Positions 44,681 to 57,444 of a stretch of 64,000 bases of DNA are shown here, in pieces (within the stretch, counting starts at the first letter, position 1; every line of letters begins with the position of its first letter). The DNA is from Coptis chinensis. Lineage: Eukaryota > Streptophyta > Magnoliopsida > Ranunculales > Ranunculaceae. The stretch spans positions 11,798,001 through 11,862,000 of the forward strand of contig CM027380.1 of the NCBI GenBank assembly GCA_015680905.1, written 5' to 3'. A model generated the notes under the pieces. That model worked only from the letters and a program-made list of their open reading frames with translations. It was not told the origin of the DNA and did no database searches. The position numbers were made by a program, and so were the translations under genes.

Positions 44681-45876
44681 TAAGGTAGAATAGATTTCGT
44701 CACAGGCCAGAATTAAAACCTATATCCGTACCGTATTAGATTTTTATAAGGGGGACAGTTTGTCATTATTATCTTTTATCATTTTAAACCATAGGCTTAA
44801 ATTAGGTTGACTCAGTTGTCAGCTGACTGCCATGGGCCCAAATTCCCAATGGCCAAAAGTAAATGGGGGCGACTACACCACATGGTCCAGCACAAAAAAA
44901 CCATCCGAAGTCGATTGTGATTGGCTGGTTTAGAGAGAGAAAACAGGAGAGAGGAGATAGAAAGAGAGTTTGAGTTGTTATTTTATTTTTATCAACCAAT
45001 CAGAGTGAATTGGACGTTTTTTTTGTGCTGGTCTGCGTTTTAGTTCTATCCAAAGTAAATAGCAAATGAATGGGACCAGCCATAACATTATGGGTTATGC
45101 CGTAAAATCTGAGCACAATTCAAACTAGTGGAGCCCACAAATAACAAACTAAGCATTCAAGCTGGTGGCAACGTTTAAAAGAGTCCAAAGTAATTACCGT
45201 CCAAAGTAGGATTGCTCTTATCTCGAGCTTCCAATGTGGCTTTTACAATTAAAGGGAGTTAAAGAAGTAAAGAGGCACACAAAAAACCGTAAAAAACACC
45301 TAAAGATTCTCCCTCTTTTCTCCGGAACACGTCTTTTTTTTTCTGGTAACTATGAACTTTCCTGTCTTCTCTTCATATTATGTGATGGCCAATTGTAAAC
45401 CATATTATGTGATGGCCAATTGTAAACCGTTGTTGTCAGATTGACAAATCTCAGTTTCTTATCATCGGTTTAGACTCAATGTATAATACTCTTGTTATAC
45501 CAAATTTGAGATTCAAACTAATATTGCATCAATCTAATCAGTGCAATCTTTTGTAAGAATAAAAGAATGTTGATTAAAATTTGTGTGGGTATTTGTAAGA
45601 AGAGGATTTTGAATTGGATAGTTACTAAATAAATATCAGATTGTTCATTTGCCAAAAAATGCCGCACTCGTTTGTTATTTTGGCTTGATCATAAAAGTTT
45701 TCTCTCTTATTAGGTTGGCCACATCAGATTTGTTTTTTCGTGTACAACCCACCCAATCTTTGAGCTAAGCTGTCTATTTGGATGGTTACAATAGTAAAGA
45801 ACGATCTCTCCTAATCATTTGCCAAGTTAAAAATGTTTATTATACTTCATATTAATGGCGTGTATATATATATATA
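44681..45876. other. Spacer between Helitron and array (unit 2), no gene seen
   Basis: Copy of 17137-18341. It has a ~30-bp tandem doubling (CATATTATGTGATGGCCAAT) near 45380-45425 and a replaced ~60-bp stretch near 45000 relative to unit 1. Confidence 0.5.
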
Positions 45877-48800
45877 CTAGAAAGTATACCCGTGCATATG
45901 CACCAGCTATTTTAAAATTTTACTTAACAATCATAACTATACATATATAAATTTTCTAACAAATCGTGATTCCTATTTTTGTCGCTAACTTGTTTTAATT
46001 TCCTAACAAATTGGTTTAATTAAGTTTTAAAAACCCATTTTTTAATTGAGAGAGAGATCCCGTTTTAATTTAAAAGTGTGATTTCCGTTTCTAATAGGAG
46101 AATGATTCTAGTTTTAATTAGAAGTGTTAGATTTTTCTTTTTCTATAGAAGAGAAATTTCCATTATAATAGGAGAAAGATTCCCGTTTTAATTAGAAGTG
46201 CTAAAATTTATCTTTCAATAGGAAGAATTCTCGTTTTAATAGGAATTGATGATGTGGAATTTTAAGAGAGCTAGAAAAATACCCATTGTGGGAGCTTTAA
46301 TATTAAGATATATATATATACTAGCTTGTAAGCTCCCGTGCATACGCACCGACTCTTTTGAAAATATTTATATTTTTTTTAGAAAATTGGGACTACCGTT
46401 TTAATCGCTAACCCGTTTTAATTTTTTAACAAATTGTTTTAAATTAAGTTTTAAAAACCCATTTTTTTCAATTGGGAGAGAGATTCTGTTTTAATAGGAG
46501 AATGATTTCCGTTTTAATTAGATACGTTAGATTTTCGCTTAATTTTCAATAGGAGAGAAATTCTCATTTTAATAGGAGAAGGATTTCCGCTTTAATTAAA
46601 AGTGCTAAAATTTCTTTTAATAGGAGAAGAATTCACGTTATAATATAAGAGAAATTCCTATTTTTCAAATATGAGAGAAATTCTCGTTTTAATAGGAGAT
46701 GACGTGGAATTTTAATAAAGCTCGAAAAATACCCCTTGTGGGAGCTTTAATATTAAGACTAGAAAGTAGACTCGAGCATACGCACCGGCTCTTTTAAAAA
46801 CTTGTTCAACAATCGTAACTATATATATATAACAAATCGTGATTCATGTTTTCGTTGCTAACTTGTTTTAATTTCTCAACAAATTAATTTAATTAAGTTT
46901 TAAAAACTCGTTTTTTAACTGAGAGAGATACCGTTTTAATAAGAGAATTATTCATGTTTTAATCAGAAGTACTAGAATTTCTTTTTTCTAATAGATGAAA
47001 AATTTCCGTTTTAATAGGAGAATGATTCATGTTTTAATTAGAAGTGCCTAAAAAAAAATCAATAAGAGAGGAATTCCAATTTTAATAGGAAATGATGATG
47101 TTGAATTTTAATAAAGCTCGAAAAATACCCCATATGGGAGCTTTAATATTAATATACTAGCTTGTAGGCCCGTGCATATGCACTGACACTTTTGAAAACA
47201 TTTAGATTTTTTTAGAAAAATGGAACCATTGTCTTAGTCAACAAATTATTTTTAATTAAATTTTAATTAAGTTTTAAAAACCCGTTTTTTCAATTGAGAG
47301 AGAAATTATGTTTTAATAGGAAAAGGATTCTCGTTTTAAATAGAAGTGCTAGAATTTGTTTTAATAGGAGAATAATTCCCGTTATAATAGGAGAAGAATT
47401 CCCGTTGTAAAAAAAAATCACTTTTCAAATATGAGAGAAATTTATGTTTTAATAGGAGATGACATGGAATTTTAATAGAGCTCGAAAAATACCTTTATGG
47501 GAGCTTTAATATTAAGACTAGCTTGTAGGCCCGTGCATACGCATCGGCTCTTTTGAAAATATTTTAATTTTTTTAGAAAATTAGGACTACCATTTTAGTC
47601 GCTAATGCGTTTTAATTTTCTAACAAATTGTTTTAATTAAGTTTTTAAAAACCTTTTTTTTTCAATTGGGAGAGAGATCATATTTTAATAGGAGAATAAT
47701 TCCCGTTTTATTTAGATATGCTAGATTTTCCCTTTTCAATAGGGGAGAAATTTCCATTTTAATAGGAGAATGATTTCGCTTTAATTAGAAGTGTTATAAT
47801 TTGTTTTAATAGGAGAGGAATTCTCGTTAAAATAGGAGAGAAATTCCCGTTTTAATAGGAGATGATGTGGAATTTTAATAGAGCTCAAAATTATATTTTT
47901 TTTAGAAAATTGGGACTACCGTTTAGTTGCTAACCCGTTTTAATTTTCTAACAAATTGTTTTAAATTAAATTTTAAAAACCTGTTTTTTCAATTGGGAGA
48001 GATATTCTGTTTTAATAGGAGAATTATTTCCGTTTTAATTAGATACGCTAGATTTTCGCTTAATTTTCAATAGGAGAGAAATTCTCATTTTAATAGGAGA
48101 AAGATTTATGCTTTAATTAAAAGTGTTAGAATTTGTTTTAATAAGAGAAGAAAATAGAAGAGAAATTTTCGTTTTTCAAATAGGAGAGAAATTCTTATTT
48201 TAATAGGAGATGACGTTGAATTTTAATAGAGCTCGAAAAATACCCCTTGTGGGAGCTTTAATATTAAGATATAGACTATAAAGTAGACCCGTGCATACGC
48301 ACCGGCTCTTTTAAAAACTTACTCAATATATATATATAGTTTTTAATAAATCGTGATTCATGTTTTCGTCGCTAACTCGTTTTAATTTCTCAACAAATTA
48401 TTTTAATTAAGTTTTAAAAACCCATTTTTTAATTGGGGAGAGATACCGTTTTAATAAGAGAATGATTCATATTTTAATCAGAAGTGCTAGAATTTCTTTT
48501 TTTCTAATAGATGAAGAATTTCCATTTTAATAGGAGAATGATTCATGTTTTAATTAGAAGTGCCTAAAATAAAATTCAATAGGAGAGGAATTCTCGTTTT
48601 AATAGGAGATGATGATGTGGAATTTTAATAGAGCTTGAAAAAGACCCCATGTGGGAGCTTTAATATTAAGACTAGTTTGTAAGCCCGTGCATACGCACCG
48701 GCTATTTTGAAAACATTTAGATTTTTTTTAGAAAATTGAGGCTATCATTTTAGTCGCTAACACGTTTTAATTTTTCTAGCAAATTGTTTTAAATTAAGTT

Positions 48801-49620
48801 TTAAAAACCCATTTTTTCAATTGGGAGAGAGATTCTATTTTAATAGGAGAACGATTCTCGTTTTAATTAGATATCCTAGATTTTTTCCTTAATTTTCAAT
48901 AGAGAGGAATTCCAATTTTAATAGGAGAATGATTCCTTCTTTAATTAGAAATGTTAGAATTCTCATTTTAATAGGAGAATAATTCTTGTTATAGTAAGAG
49001 ATGAATTCCCGTTATAAAAAAAGATTTCCGTTTTTTAAATAGGAGAGAAATTTCGGTTTTGATGATGTGGAATTTTAATAGAGCTTGAAAAATACTTCCG
49101 TGGGAGCTTTAACCCATCCATACGTACCGACTCTTTTAAAAACTTGTTCAACAATCATAACTATACATATATAAATTTTCTAACAAATCGTGATTCATGT
49201 TTTCGTCGTTAACCCATTTTAATTTCTTAACAAATTATTTTAATCAAGTCTTAAAAACCCGTTTTAATTTCTCAACAAATTATTTTAATCAAGTCTTAAA
49301 ATCCCATTTTAATTTCTCAATAAATTATTTTAATTAAGTTTTTAAAACCCATTTTTTAATTAAGGGATGGATCCCGTTTTTAATTTAGAAGTGTGATTCT
49401 TATTTTTAATAGGAGAAGAATTTTCGTTTTAATTAGAAGTGTTAGATTTTTCTTTTTCTATAGAGGAGGAATTTTCATTATAATTGGAGAAAGATTCCCG
49501 TTTTAATTAAAAGTGTTATTTATTTATTTTTATTTTTTCAATATGAGAAGAATTCTCGTTTTAATAGGAGTTGATGATGTGGAATTTTAATAGAGCTAGA
49601 AAAATATCCTTTGTGGGGAG

Positions 49621-49622
<2 letters not shown>
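45877..49622 (-). mobile_element. Tandem array of ~9 Helitron-like units (copy 2)
   Basis: Copy of 18342-22112. Direct CTAG/TC joints are visible at 46758/46759, 47517/47518 and 48671/48672. One unit near 47820 keeps ~50 bp that unit 1 has lost, and several hairpins are better preserved here (CCCGTGCATACGCACCG where unit 1 is scrambled). The last unit's terminal TTAATATTAAGA is replaced by a long TA tract. Confidence 0.85.

Positions 49623-49702
<80 letters not shown>
49623..49702. repeat. (TA)n microsatellite, about 40 repeats
   Basis: Pure TA run replacing the end of the last Helitron-like unit. Unit 1 has only about eight TA at the same place (22113-22130). The IYIYIY reading frame through it is an artefact. 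Confidence 0.95.
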
Positions 49703-49705
<3 letters not shown>

Positions 49706-50093
49706 ATTAATGAAAAACATGTAAACAAACTCAAAATCGTTAGGACATTTATAGGTTTTAGATTAGGCTAATTTTTTTGTAGATATGATCTCCAAACTAT
49801 TCTAAACATTATCACAAATAATCAAAATAATTAAAATTTTCTAAACTTGTCAAATATTGTATTAAAAATGGTGAAAATGAATGGTCTACAATTAGCCAAC
49901 TTTTTTAATTTGTTGACGACATTGGATGGAATTATAAGTTTTAGATTTGAATAATTTTTTATGATAATGTTTTAAATAGTTGGAAGATCATATGTACTAA
50001 AAAATAGCCAAATCTATAACTTAGAAATGTCTTAAAAATCATGAGTTTGTTTACGTATTTTTCTAATATATGTTCCTATAAACCTTCCCATAT
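49706..50093. mobile_element. Foldback MITE (copy of 22133-22530)
   Basis: Same inverted ends and centre as the unit 1 copy, with few differences. Confidence 0.75.
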
Positions 50094-50885
50094 ATAAAAG
50101 GAGTAGTGTTAGACCGACCTACTTTTTAGACCTACTATTGCGACTCAATATTTAGATAACGTTGATTTGCATTGCAATACATACGAACATGTATCTCTAT
50201 GTAAATCAAAGATTTGCATTAGTGGGTCTGTGTATCATTACTGATATATAAGTTGGTGTGGATTTAGAAATTTATTTTAGAGAAGGAAATATAGGCGTTT
50301 GCAATTTCGAATTTCGATTCAATTAGAAGAAAAGTGGGTGTTTGCAATTTCTAATTTCGAATTCGATTATGTTAATTTAATTTTAGGGAGATAGTTGTAA
50401 AACCTTTTGGTTTGTTAATATATTATAACTAATTAATGTAGGGAGGTGGTGCTATATAATTCAAATGGAGAGATTAAAAATACATTGCCTCGAAATTAAA
50501 GGGGTTTAGAAGGTCGGCAATCTAATAGTGCAGTGTAGAGAAGGTAGTCTTAAAAAGCGTAAAACAAATCAACAAAAACACAACTTATGTAACTTCGCCA
50601 ATTAAAAACAACTTTGTACCTGGAAAGTTAAAAAAATTGGTTTGGTTTTTTGGGCGATTAAGGGTGATTAATCGGTGATTTTATCAGATTTTAATCGGAT
50701 GCACATCTAGCATTTTCAAAATATATAATCGGATAATCATATCAAACATTTCAAAAGAGTTAACTGATCGAAATGCAACACAAAATATCAAATTCTCATA
50801 ATCGCATCCAACCAACTCAATTTTGAGTACTACAAAGATGTTAATTATGTTAAAATTTTAAAAGAATAAGAGAAAAGAGAAGAAA
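50094..50885. other. Spacer (copy of 22531-23316), no gene seen
   Basis: Near-identical to unit 1 apart from clustered differences near 50500-50650. Confidence 0.45.
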
Positions 50886-52228
50886 TCTAATATAACAAGG
50901 GAGGGAAGTTTTATGACCAACGGTTGGGATTCAGTTTGAGGGAGGATAAATCTAGGGTCGCCATGCCTCCACGTGGATTAGGAATTAATAAGAAAGCTTA
51001 ATTGTGAAAACCTTTCGTCCCTTGGTTCTCACTTAAGAAAAGAAACCCAAAGGTTTTTCAAAACAGTGAAAACATTTTGGTTTTCCTTCGTTATTTCTTC
51101 CTCCACCTCTTATCTGTGGGTGTTCTCGATTCTCAACTCTTCATTTTCGTGCACCAAACCAGGTACCTTCTCCATATCTCTTCAAAATCATCTTGCTTAA
51201 TCATCTTATTCTGTTTATTTTTATTTTTATTGTTCTTTTGTGTGTTTGTGTGTGTTTGCAAATTCAATCATATTATTTAGCAAATTATTATTATTATTCC
51301 ATATTCACATTTTTAAGGATTTGAGAATTATCTGGCCAGAAGAAAAGGTTTAAAAGAGTTCACAGATGAGGCTTTTCTCCCTTCGATAGATCTGACAAAG
51401 CTTTCGTGGAGCATTTATTGACGTTGCTTAAATGAAAGTCTTGCTTCTCCATACAAAGCGGACGGGACCCCTCCACTGATTCGTTTGAATACATCATATA
51501 ATAAACAAGGGTAGATTGGTTGACAACACCTCCAAGCAAGAGGGACTAGGCCAGAACCAATTACCACCGATCAAATGAGTGAACTTTCTCTTCTTGGGTC
51601 TATTCATTTGGCATTGTCCTAGGAGCAGAAAGCCTTTCCTTCTCCATCTCACTACTTGAAGGAATAAGATTTAGTAACTGGATTAGATCACTTTACAATA
51701 GATATGGCACCTCCATCTCTTTGTTCATTCACCACCTTTAACCGATTTTGCGTATATCATATCGATTGCCCCTTACTGCACCACCTATCTTTCAGAAGTG
51801 AGATGCACAAAGATCTACACTGATTTGGGAATCGCAGCACGACGAGTGAGCACATCCAAGTCCGCAATTGAACCTGCTGATATCGCATCGGCAGAGTGCC
51901 CACAGCTGGACGAGAACATCCTTTTTCAGAACCATCACTTGCCCGGATTGAGATGATCTTACGAGGCTGCTACATTGGGAGTGGAATCAGCCAATTGTTT
52001 ACTAATGCTATTGATATAAAGTTCTTTTTGTCAATTGTTCCAATCGAGGGGCGATATGTTATTCTTTGTTAGGTCTTGGAAAATATATGATTTTCGTCAT
52101 CTTAGAATATCTTAGAATATGGCTACTTAAACTCTAACACATAAATTTGTCTTCTTCTTCTTATTTATTGAATTATCAAACTTCCATTGTTTTTTATTTT
52201 TGACTTATCACATTGTTTGCATTCTTAG

Positions 52229-52318
52229 CTTACTCTGCGGATGAAGTGGATTCAATCACTAAGGATATTAAGTAATTTCAAGCGAGGAAAGAAAACAAAG
52301 ATGCTTATTCTCTCGAGG
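52229..52318 (+). pseudogene. Unidentified captured exon (copy 2)
   Basis: Copy of 24661-24751. It starts AYSADEVDSITKDI, then differs from unit 1 over about 30 bases so that the frame is lost before the GAG|GTAAGTCTC donor. Confidence 0.4.
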
Positions 52319-53838
52319 TAAGTCTCTTAAGCTGTTTACTTTCCTTTAGGCGCATGTTTGATTGCTCTTCAAAGTAATCAAATTTACTTTTGGATTTTTT
52401 TTTTGTGATCACTGGCTTTATTCCTTATAGTGATTAGACCATTTTACCTGTTCATGTTGTTAATATTTGTTCATCCTATCATTTTGAGGTAATGTAGTGC
52501 AGTTTCAAACCTTTATTTGTTTGTGTGCAAAAAGAACTCACAACCTTCTTGCTTTTAAAAGTTATGTTCACGGCAAGATGCGGTGGCAATAATAATGAAG
52601 CGATGAGTGGCAAAAAAAAAAACCTTTTGTTTTTGTCAGTTTTATTTATTTTAAGGTTTGTGATTCCGATCAATTCAACATATTTAATATAACAAGGGAG
52701 GGAAGTTTTAAGACCAACGGCTGGGATTCAATATGAGAGGGTATAAATCGAGGGTCAAAACCGAAGACATGTGTAAAATTAAAAAAAATAATTAGCGAGG
52801 GGGAATTAATTTGAGAAATAAATCGCCCGAGTATTAATTATGAAATTAAAAAAAAAAAAAAAAGCCTTAAGCCCTCTCAATTCTCTACTTTACATCCCCT
52901 AAAAAAAAAAAAACCATCGTTCTCTCTCTCTCTCTCCAAATTGACCTTTCGAAAATAAAAAAATTAATTGGGACTTAATGTGAAAACCTCTTGGGTTCTC
53001 TCTCCCTCCACCTCCACCTCTCAATTTAATTGGGAGTCATAATTGTGAAGACCCATTCGCTATCTCTCCCGGTCTCCCCCACCCCTTAGTGAAGAAACGT
53101 GAAAATTTCTTATCTATCCAGCTTTGGGTTCGATCTAATTTTACAGGTATTAAATCATATGTCTTCTTCTTATTCCAAATAACAAGAGTCTATGTTTTTT
53201 TTCCCACCGCTACTTCTACTCCTCTCTGGGTTTTACACCAATCTTCTTCCACTTACTAATAATTCTTATCCATGGAGTGAAATACATAAATCATGGTAAT
53301 TAGTAAAGATTTCTCTATTTAGAAAGCCTTGAAAACTTTGTATTTATGCATTTAGATAGTAGTTTCTATTCTCGGGCAAATTTTTAGTAATATAGGATTC
53401 CAGTAATTAGCAAGACTTAATCTCCTAGAATTTAGAGTGGTATAAAAATTAGTATCCGTGGACGAAAAGGAAACTACGTCAAGTACAAGGCTCTCTCTGA
53501 TTCTCTATCCTATAAATAATGGTGGGGGTTTGCCCGAGATATAGCTGTTAATTACTAATTAGATTTCTTTGTTTCATCAGTGATTTTTTTATTGGTTGGC
53601 AGGCAGGATTGAGGTATCTATCTCCATCAGAGAGATGGAGGATGGTTGTTTTGAACTCCCAAAACATGTTTGGTCATAACTGCAGAATGTGTTGTTTTGA
53701 TGAATTGGTGAAAAATTGTGTTCACACTACTCTTTCTGATTGTAACTCCCTAAATGTAATTTGTTAGGACTTAGAAGACCAAGAGTTTCAAAATGGGAAT
53801 TTACACTATCTAAATGATAATTTTGTGTAGAATTATAT

Positions 53839-53990
53839 AATGAGCTTATTTGAAAATTCTGGTTTTACGTATGGAAATACTTGGTACCCTAAAAAATGAA
53901 GGAGCACATTGAGAATATATGTCCTGTGTCTTTGTGGAAATTGCAATTTGCAAGGCTTGCTTTTGGCGAATATAGTGGTGGTGTGGACTT
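53839..53990 (+). pseudogene. JMJ25-like fragment (copy 2)
   Basis: Copy of 26278-26425. IENIC and GNCNLQGLL remain readable but not in one frame because of indels around 53875 and 53930 relative to unit 1. Confidence 0.35.
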
Positions 53991-54191
53991 TTACTTTTTG
54001 CTTACATTACTTTTTAATTTCTGGTAATAATTTTTTGGAGAATACCAACATACTATTTGTGTACAGTCCAAATGTGAGGACCCAATCCAAATGTCAAACT
54101 TCAATGGCTCCTCTTCTCCTCCGACTTTTTGCACAAGTGGACAGAATTTCCGTGTAAAATACATTGAACTTTTTCTAAATGCCTCCCGGGG

Positions 54192-54302
54192 GATATGTCG
54201 GATTATGATGATGTAAGATATTGTTGTTCTGGAGCTGATGTTTGCTTAGAATGCTGGCCACTAATGACCATTGCTATTAAAGTGATTGATACTACACTTA
54301 GA
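54192..54302 (+). pseudogene. DNA primase small subunit exon (copy 2)
   Basis: The same 37-codon open segment as 26629-26739, with the Cys motif [13 protein letters not shown] intact. The acceptor-like AG seen in unit 1 is changed here (CCTCCCGGGG instead of CCTCCACAG), so splicing into it would be lost if the difference is real. Confidence 0.8.
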
Positions 54303-54586
54303 TGTTTGGGAGCTGATGATTTTGCGTAGACTATGTCTGAGAGATTATATGTATATCTCTGCAGTTTGTCATGCATAGAGGTCCATTGCAGTAGAGAACA
54401 TACACTACCTTCATGGACTCAATCGACTTCCTTGGTTGTATATGGTTATTGTTATTCTCTGAATTTTGCCATTTAGCGTTCTTAAATTTTTTTCTATCGT
54501 TTTAGTGAATTAATGGAGTAGGTTGTATTAGACTATCGTTTATAGATGTGTTTACCATTTTTAATGATTTGGTTTTGAATGTATAG

Positions 54587-54675
54587 TTACTTTGGAAAAA
54601 CAGACTGCGGTGGAATTGCACCAAGAGAGGTTACGAGAGTCGTCGCTTCACACACAAAGAGCTGAGGAAGTCGAG
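54587..54675 (+). pseudogene. Unidentified captured exon, coiled-coil-like (copy 2)
   Basis: Same 89 nt, same splice-like borders and same reading as 27024-27112. Confidence 0.4.
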
Positions 54676-56419
54676 GTATTTTTTCCCCTAATATATACAT
54701 TTGTTTTCCCATTGCGCTTCATATAATCATATTGTTTGTAGTACTTAGATTTGTTATGGCAACATATAACATTTTAATATCTAAGATTGTTCAGTTTTAA
54801 ACCTATCTACTTTATATGCATGGGCATGGTTAAAGTTAATGAATTAAGCACAACCTAATAAGATCTAACACCCATTGTGTCAAAACATTTGAGTTAGTAA
54901 CATAATGAGGTTGTTCGCAATCTGATAGAATTTCCCTTTCAAAGAGTGATATACTTTCGAAGTGTCCGAGGCCATGTTTTGAAAATCCAAGTACTCAAGG
55001 TATTGAGGCCCACAAGTAATGTAATGAAATTGAGTTGTTTTAGATTAATTTGTCTACTAAAAGCTCACAATAATTCTCTGGAGTTTGTATTTGTTTTTCT
55101 TTTGTGTGTGTGCTGAAAGCAAGGGTTCCAAAAAAAAAAAAAAATACATATATTACTCCAATGCACTGATATGCAGAGACCATATCACTACTCTGTCCAC
55201 TAGGAAGAGTAGATTGGTTAGCAGCCTTTAAGGGAACATTATAAGGTCATTGATTATACCAGCAGATTGTTGTGAAGTTCATTGTAATGCATGGATATGA
55301 ATTTTTATGGTATATAGGTTGGGATTTAACTTAAGTTTTGATTCTCCCTATCTTTGTTAGTGCTTCTGAGTCATTATTTATGAGGTTGGGTTCAGGTGGA
55401 GTTCTTTTTGATGCAACCTGTTGCCGTGGTAACATTATCCTTTTTTATTTTGTTATGCTATGTCAAAAGACCATCTTTATGTATGACCAAGAAGTGGTTT
55501 GGTTAAACAAAGTTGACAACAGTGAATGTACTATGTGGTTTCAATATTTGTGCTATCATAGATGTCTACTATCATATTTATGCTAGAATTCAAATTATAC
55601 AAATTTTAATTCGTAGCTAGATTTCAACTGAAAACAAGTTTGGTGTATATCAAAAACCGTTGTTAAACCATTTGAAGTTATTAGAAAGAGATGATCATAT
55701 ATGAGATTGATGGGTCAAATATAGACACTCCACATGTATTCCATTATGTCATCATTGGTTACCATAGTGTGATGCAAGGAATCTTCTTAATTTAGCTATG
55801 AGTATGACCAAAGAAAAATTTTCTTTTTATACATAATTTGGAGGTTTCGAAAGTGTTTTATCATTAGTTTCTCATGTGTGATTACGTTACTGATTTTCAT
55901 TAATACCCAATGCTATATCTTGGCATTTATGCACAACAATGACAGCTGGATGTTGGGCCATATATGTTTTTTTTTTCTCTCCAACAGACAAACAGTAAGT
56001 AGAGGGTAAAGTCTCTGCAGGAGGCTAGGCTTTGATTGAACCAAACAAATAACTAATACCTCAGATGGTTTGTGAGCCTACTTTTATTTTTCTTTTTCTT
56101 TGTATAGTTTAATTTTTGTACAGGTTCACTCTCATTTGTGATTTTGTGTGGTATGGAAGTTTTCAGTTTATCATTCCATCCAAATGAACCCACCCCAATT
56201 TTAGTAAGTGCAACTCGATTTAATAAATGGGTTCCAAATCTCCCACAACATGGAGTAATCGTTCGTTGCAATATTGGCCAAATACAACTATTTGATACTC
56301 AAGAACATAGTGTTTTACCTACAAAAAAAAAAACGAAAAGAACAGAGTGTTTTTCTATTGATTTTTTCAGTTGAGATTTTTCAAAGACATTCCGTGCCGA
56401 AGACACGGGCATTACCTAG

Positions 56420-57097
56420 TAATATATATTAGAGAGATAATACAAGAATTTGTATATTTAACTTTTGTTAAAGAAGAGAAAATGAATAAATTCTTAGCTT
56501 AGTATGTTGATTACGTTTTTTTATTATTAATCTGGTATAAAAGTCTAATTTGTTAGTTTTTGTTAATTTAAGTATTTTTTTAGTGAGGAACTGATATTTT
56601 CAGTATTAATCAGTCAATTTAGTGATTAAATCGAGTTAGTTAGAAAAATTAAAAAATCAGTAAAAAAATAATCGTTTTACAAGAGATATCCGATTAATCG
56701 GTAGTCAGTCGATTAGTCGTGATAGCATGGATTGTACCACAAATCAGACTAGAAAACCTATGAACCTAAAAGTACTATACCACAAGTCAGACAAAGAAAC
56801 GTATGAACCTAAAAGTACTCTAGAAAAAAATCAAACAAAAACAAAATCTTGATGGAGCCCACTAGCTGTTAAAAACAAGAGGGTACCACAAATCAAGTCA
56901 GTCAATTAAGAAAAAGTATCGATCTTCCTCGTAGTTTTCCTTTACACAAATGCATAAAAAAAACGTGGGCCAGGCAAACAACTAACAAAGCAGCAGTTGC
57001 AAAAGGAGAGAAACACAAAGAGACTTGTATAGCTAACATTAACAATTGGAAAAGGTTACGGACATTGGACAACAACAATGCCATGATTGATTAGACG
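56420..57097. other. End of duplication and unique flank, no gene seen
   Basis: The duplication ends at 56786. ATGAACCTAAAAGTACT occurs near 56760 and 56805. The unique part to 57097 has short open frames only. Confidence 0.45.
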
Positions 57098-57443
57098 TAG
57101 TGGCGGAGCCAGGAAAGTAAGTGAGGGTGAGCCAGCCAGACAAAAACTAAGCATACAAAATAATAAAATAATAAAAATATATATATTATATATATTAATG
57201 TATTAGAAAAAAAAATCAAATCTAAACAAGTACTTGTTCATAGTAGTTCTTGGCGGTCTTCTTTTTCGTCGTTCTTTTTCATTTTCTGGAAGCGTTGTAA
57301 GATCAACTCAGTATCAATGTTATCAAAAACTTCTTTTTTAATGTATGTTATTAAATAATCATTCAACCATTTATCCGCCATCCGATTGCACAGACGATTC
57401 TTTATGATATTTATAGTAGAAAATGCTCTCTCCACAGTGGCAG
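57098..57443 (-). mobile_element. hAT element 3' end, interrupted by a Ty3/gypsy insertion
   Basis: The left terminus TAGTGGCGGAGCCAGG resembles the TIR of a common plant hAT group (Tip100-like, TAGTGGCGGAGCC). On the minus strand the transposase C-terminus follows inward. The rest of the hAT should lie beyond the retroelement, outside the window. Target duplication cannot be checked. Confidence 0.6.
57238..57443 (-). pseudogene. hAT transposase C-terminus (hATC dimerisation motif)
   Basis: Minus strand: ATVERAFSTINIIKNRLCNR, then MADKWLNDYLITYIKKEVFD and NIDTELILQRFQKMK, ending at a stop at 57238. This is the C-terminal end of plant TTF-type zinc-finger/hAT transposases; (A/S)TVERxFS is the core of the hATC dimerisation region. 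The frame is open right up to the retroelement edge, so the insertion hit a then-coding transposase. Confidence 0.8.
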
Positions 57444-57444
57444 T

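Larger units (their letters stand above)
50886..56419 (+). mobile_element. Gene-fragment-bearing Helitron (unit 2)
   Basis: Copy of 23317-28936. 5' TCTAATATAACAAGGG at 50886 after A; 3' GGCATTACCTAG ending at 56419 before T. The internal second 5' sequence is at about 52685. The exon-like pieces are in the same order as unit 1. Confidence 0.65.
29303..56786. repeat. Tandem duplication, unit 2 (~19.4 kb plus 8.07 kb Helitron)
   Basis: Begins at the junction ACCACAAG|TTTTCC and ends ACCACAAG at 56786, after which unique sequence starts (TCAGACAAAG). It follows unit 1 base for base over long stretches, and is longer only because of the Helitron at 32366-40437 and small indels. Confidence 0.93.

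Noticed and set aside
49571-49771. Open frame of 66 codons
   Set aside because: It is a run of Ile-Tyr codons through the (TA)n microsatellite.
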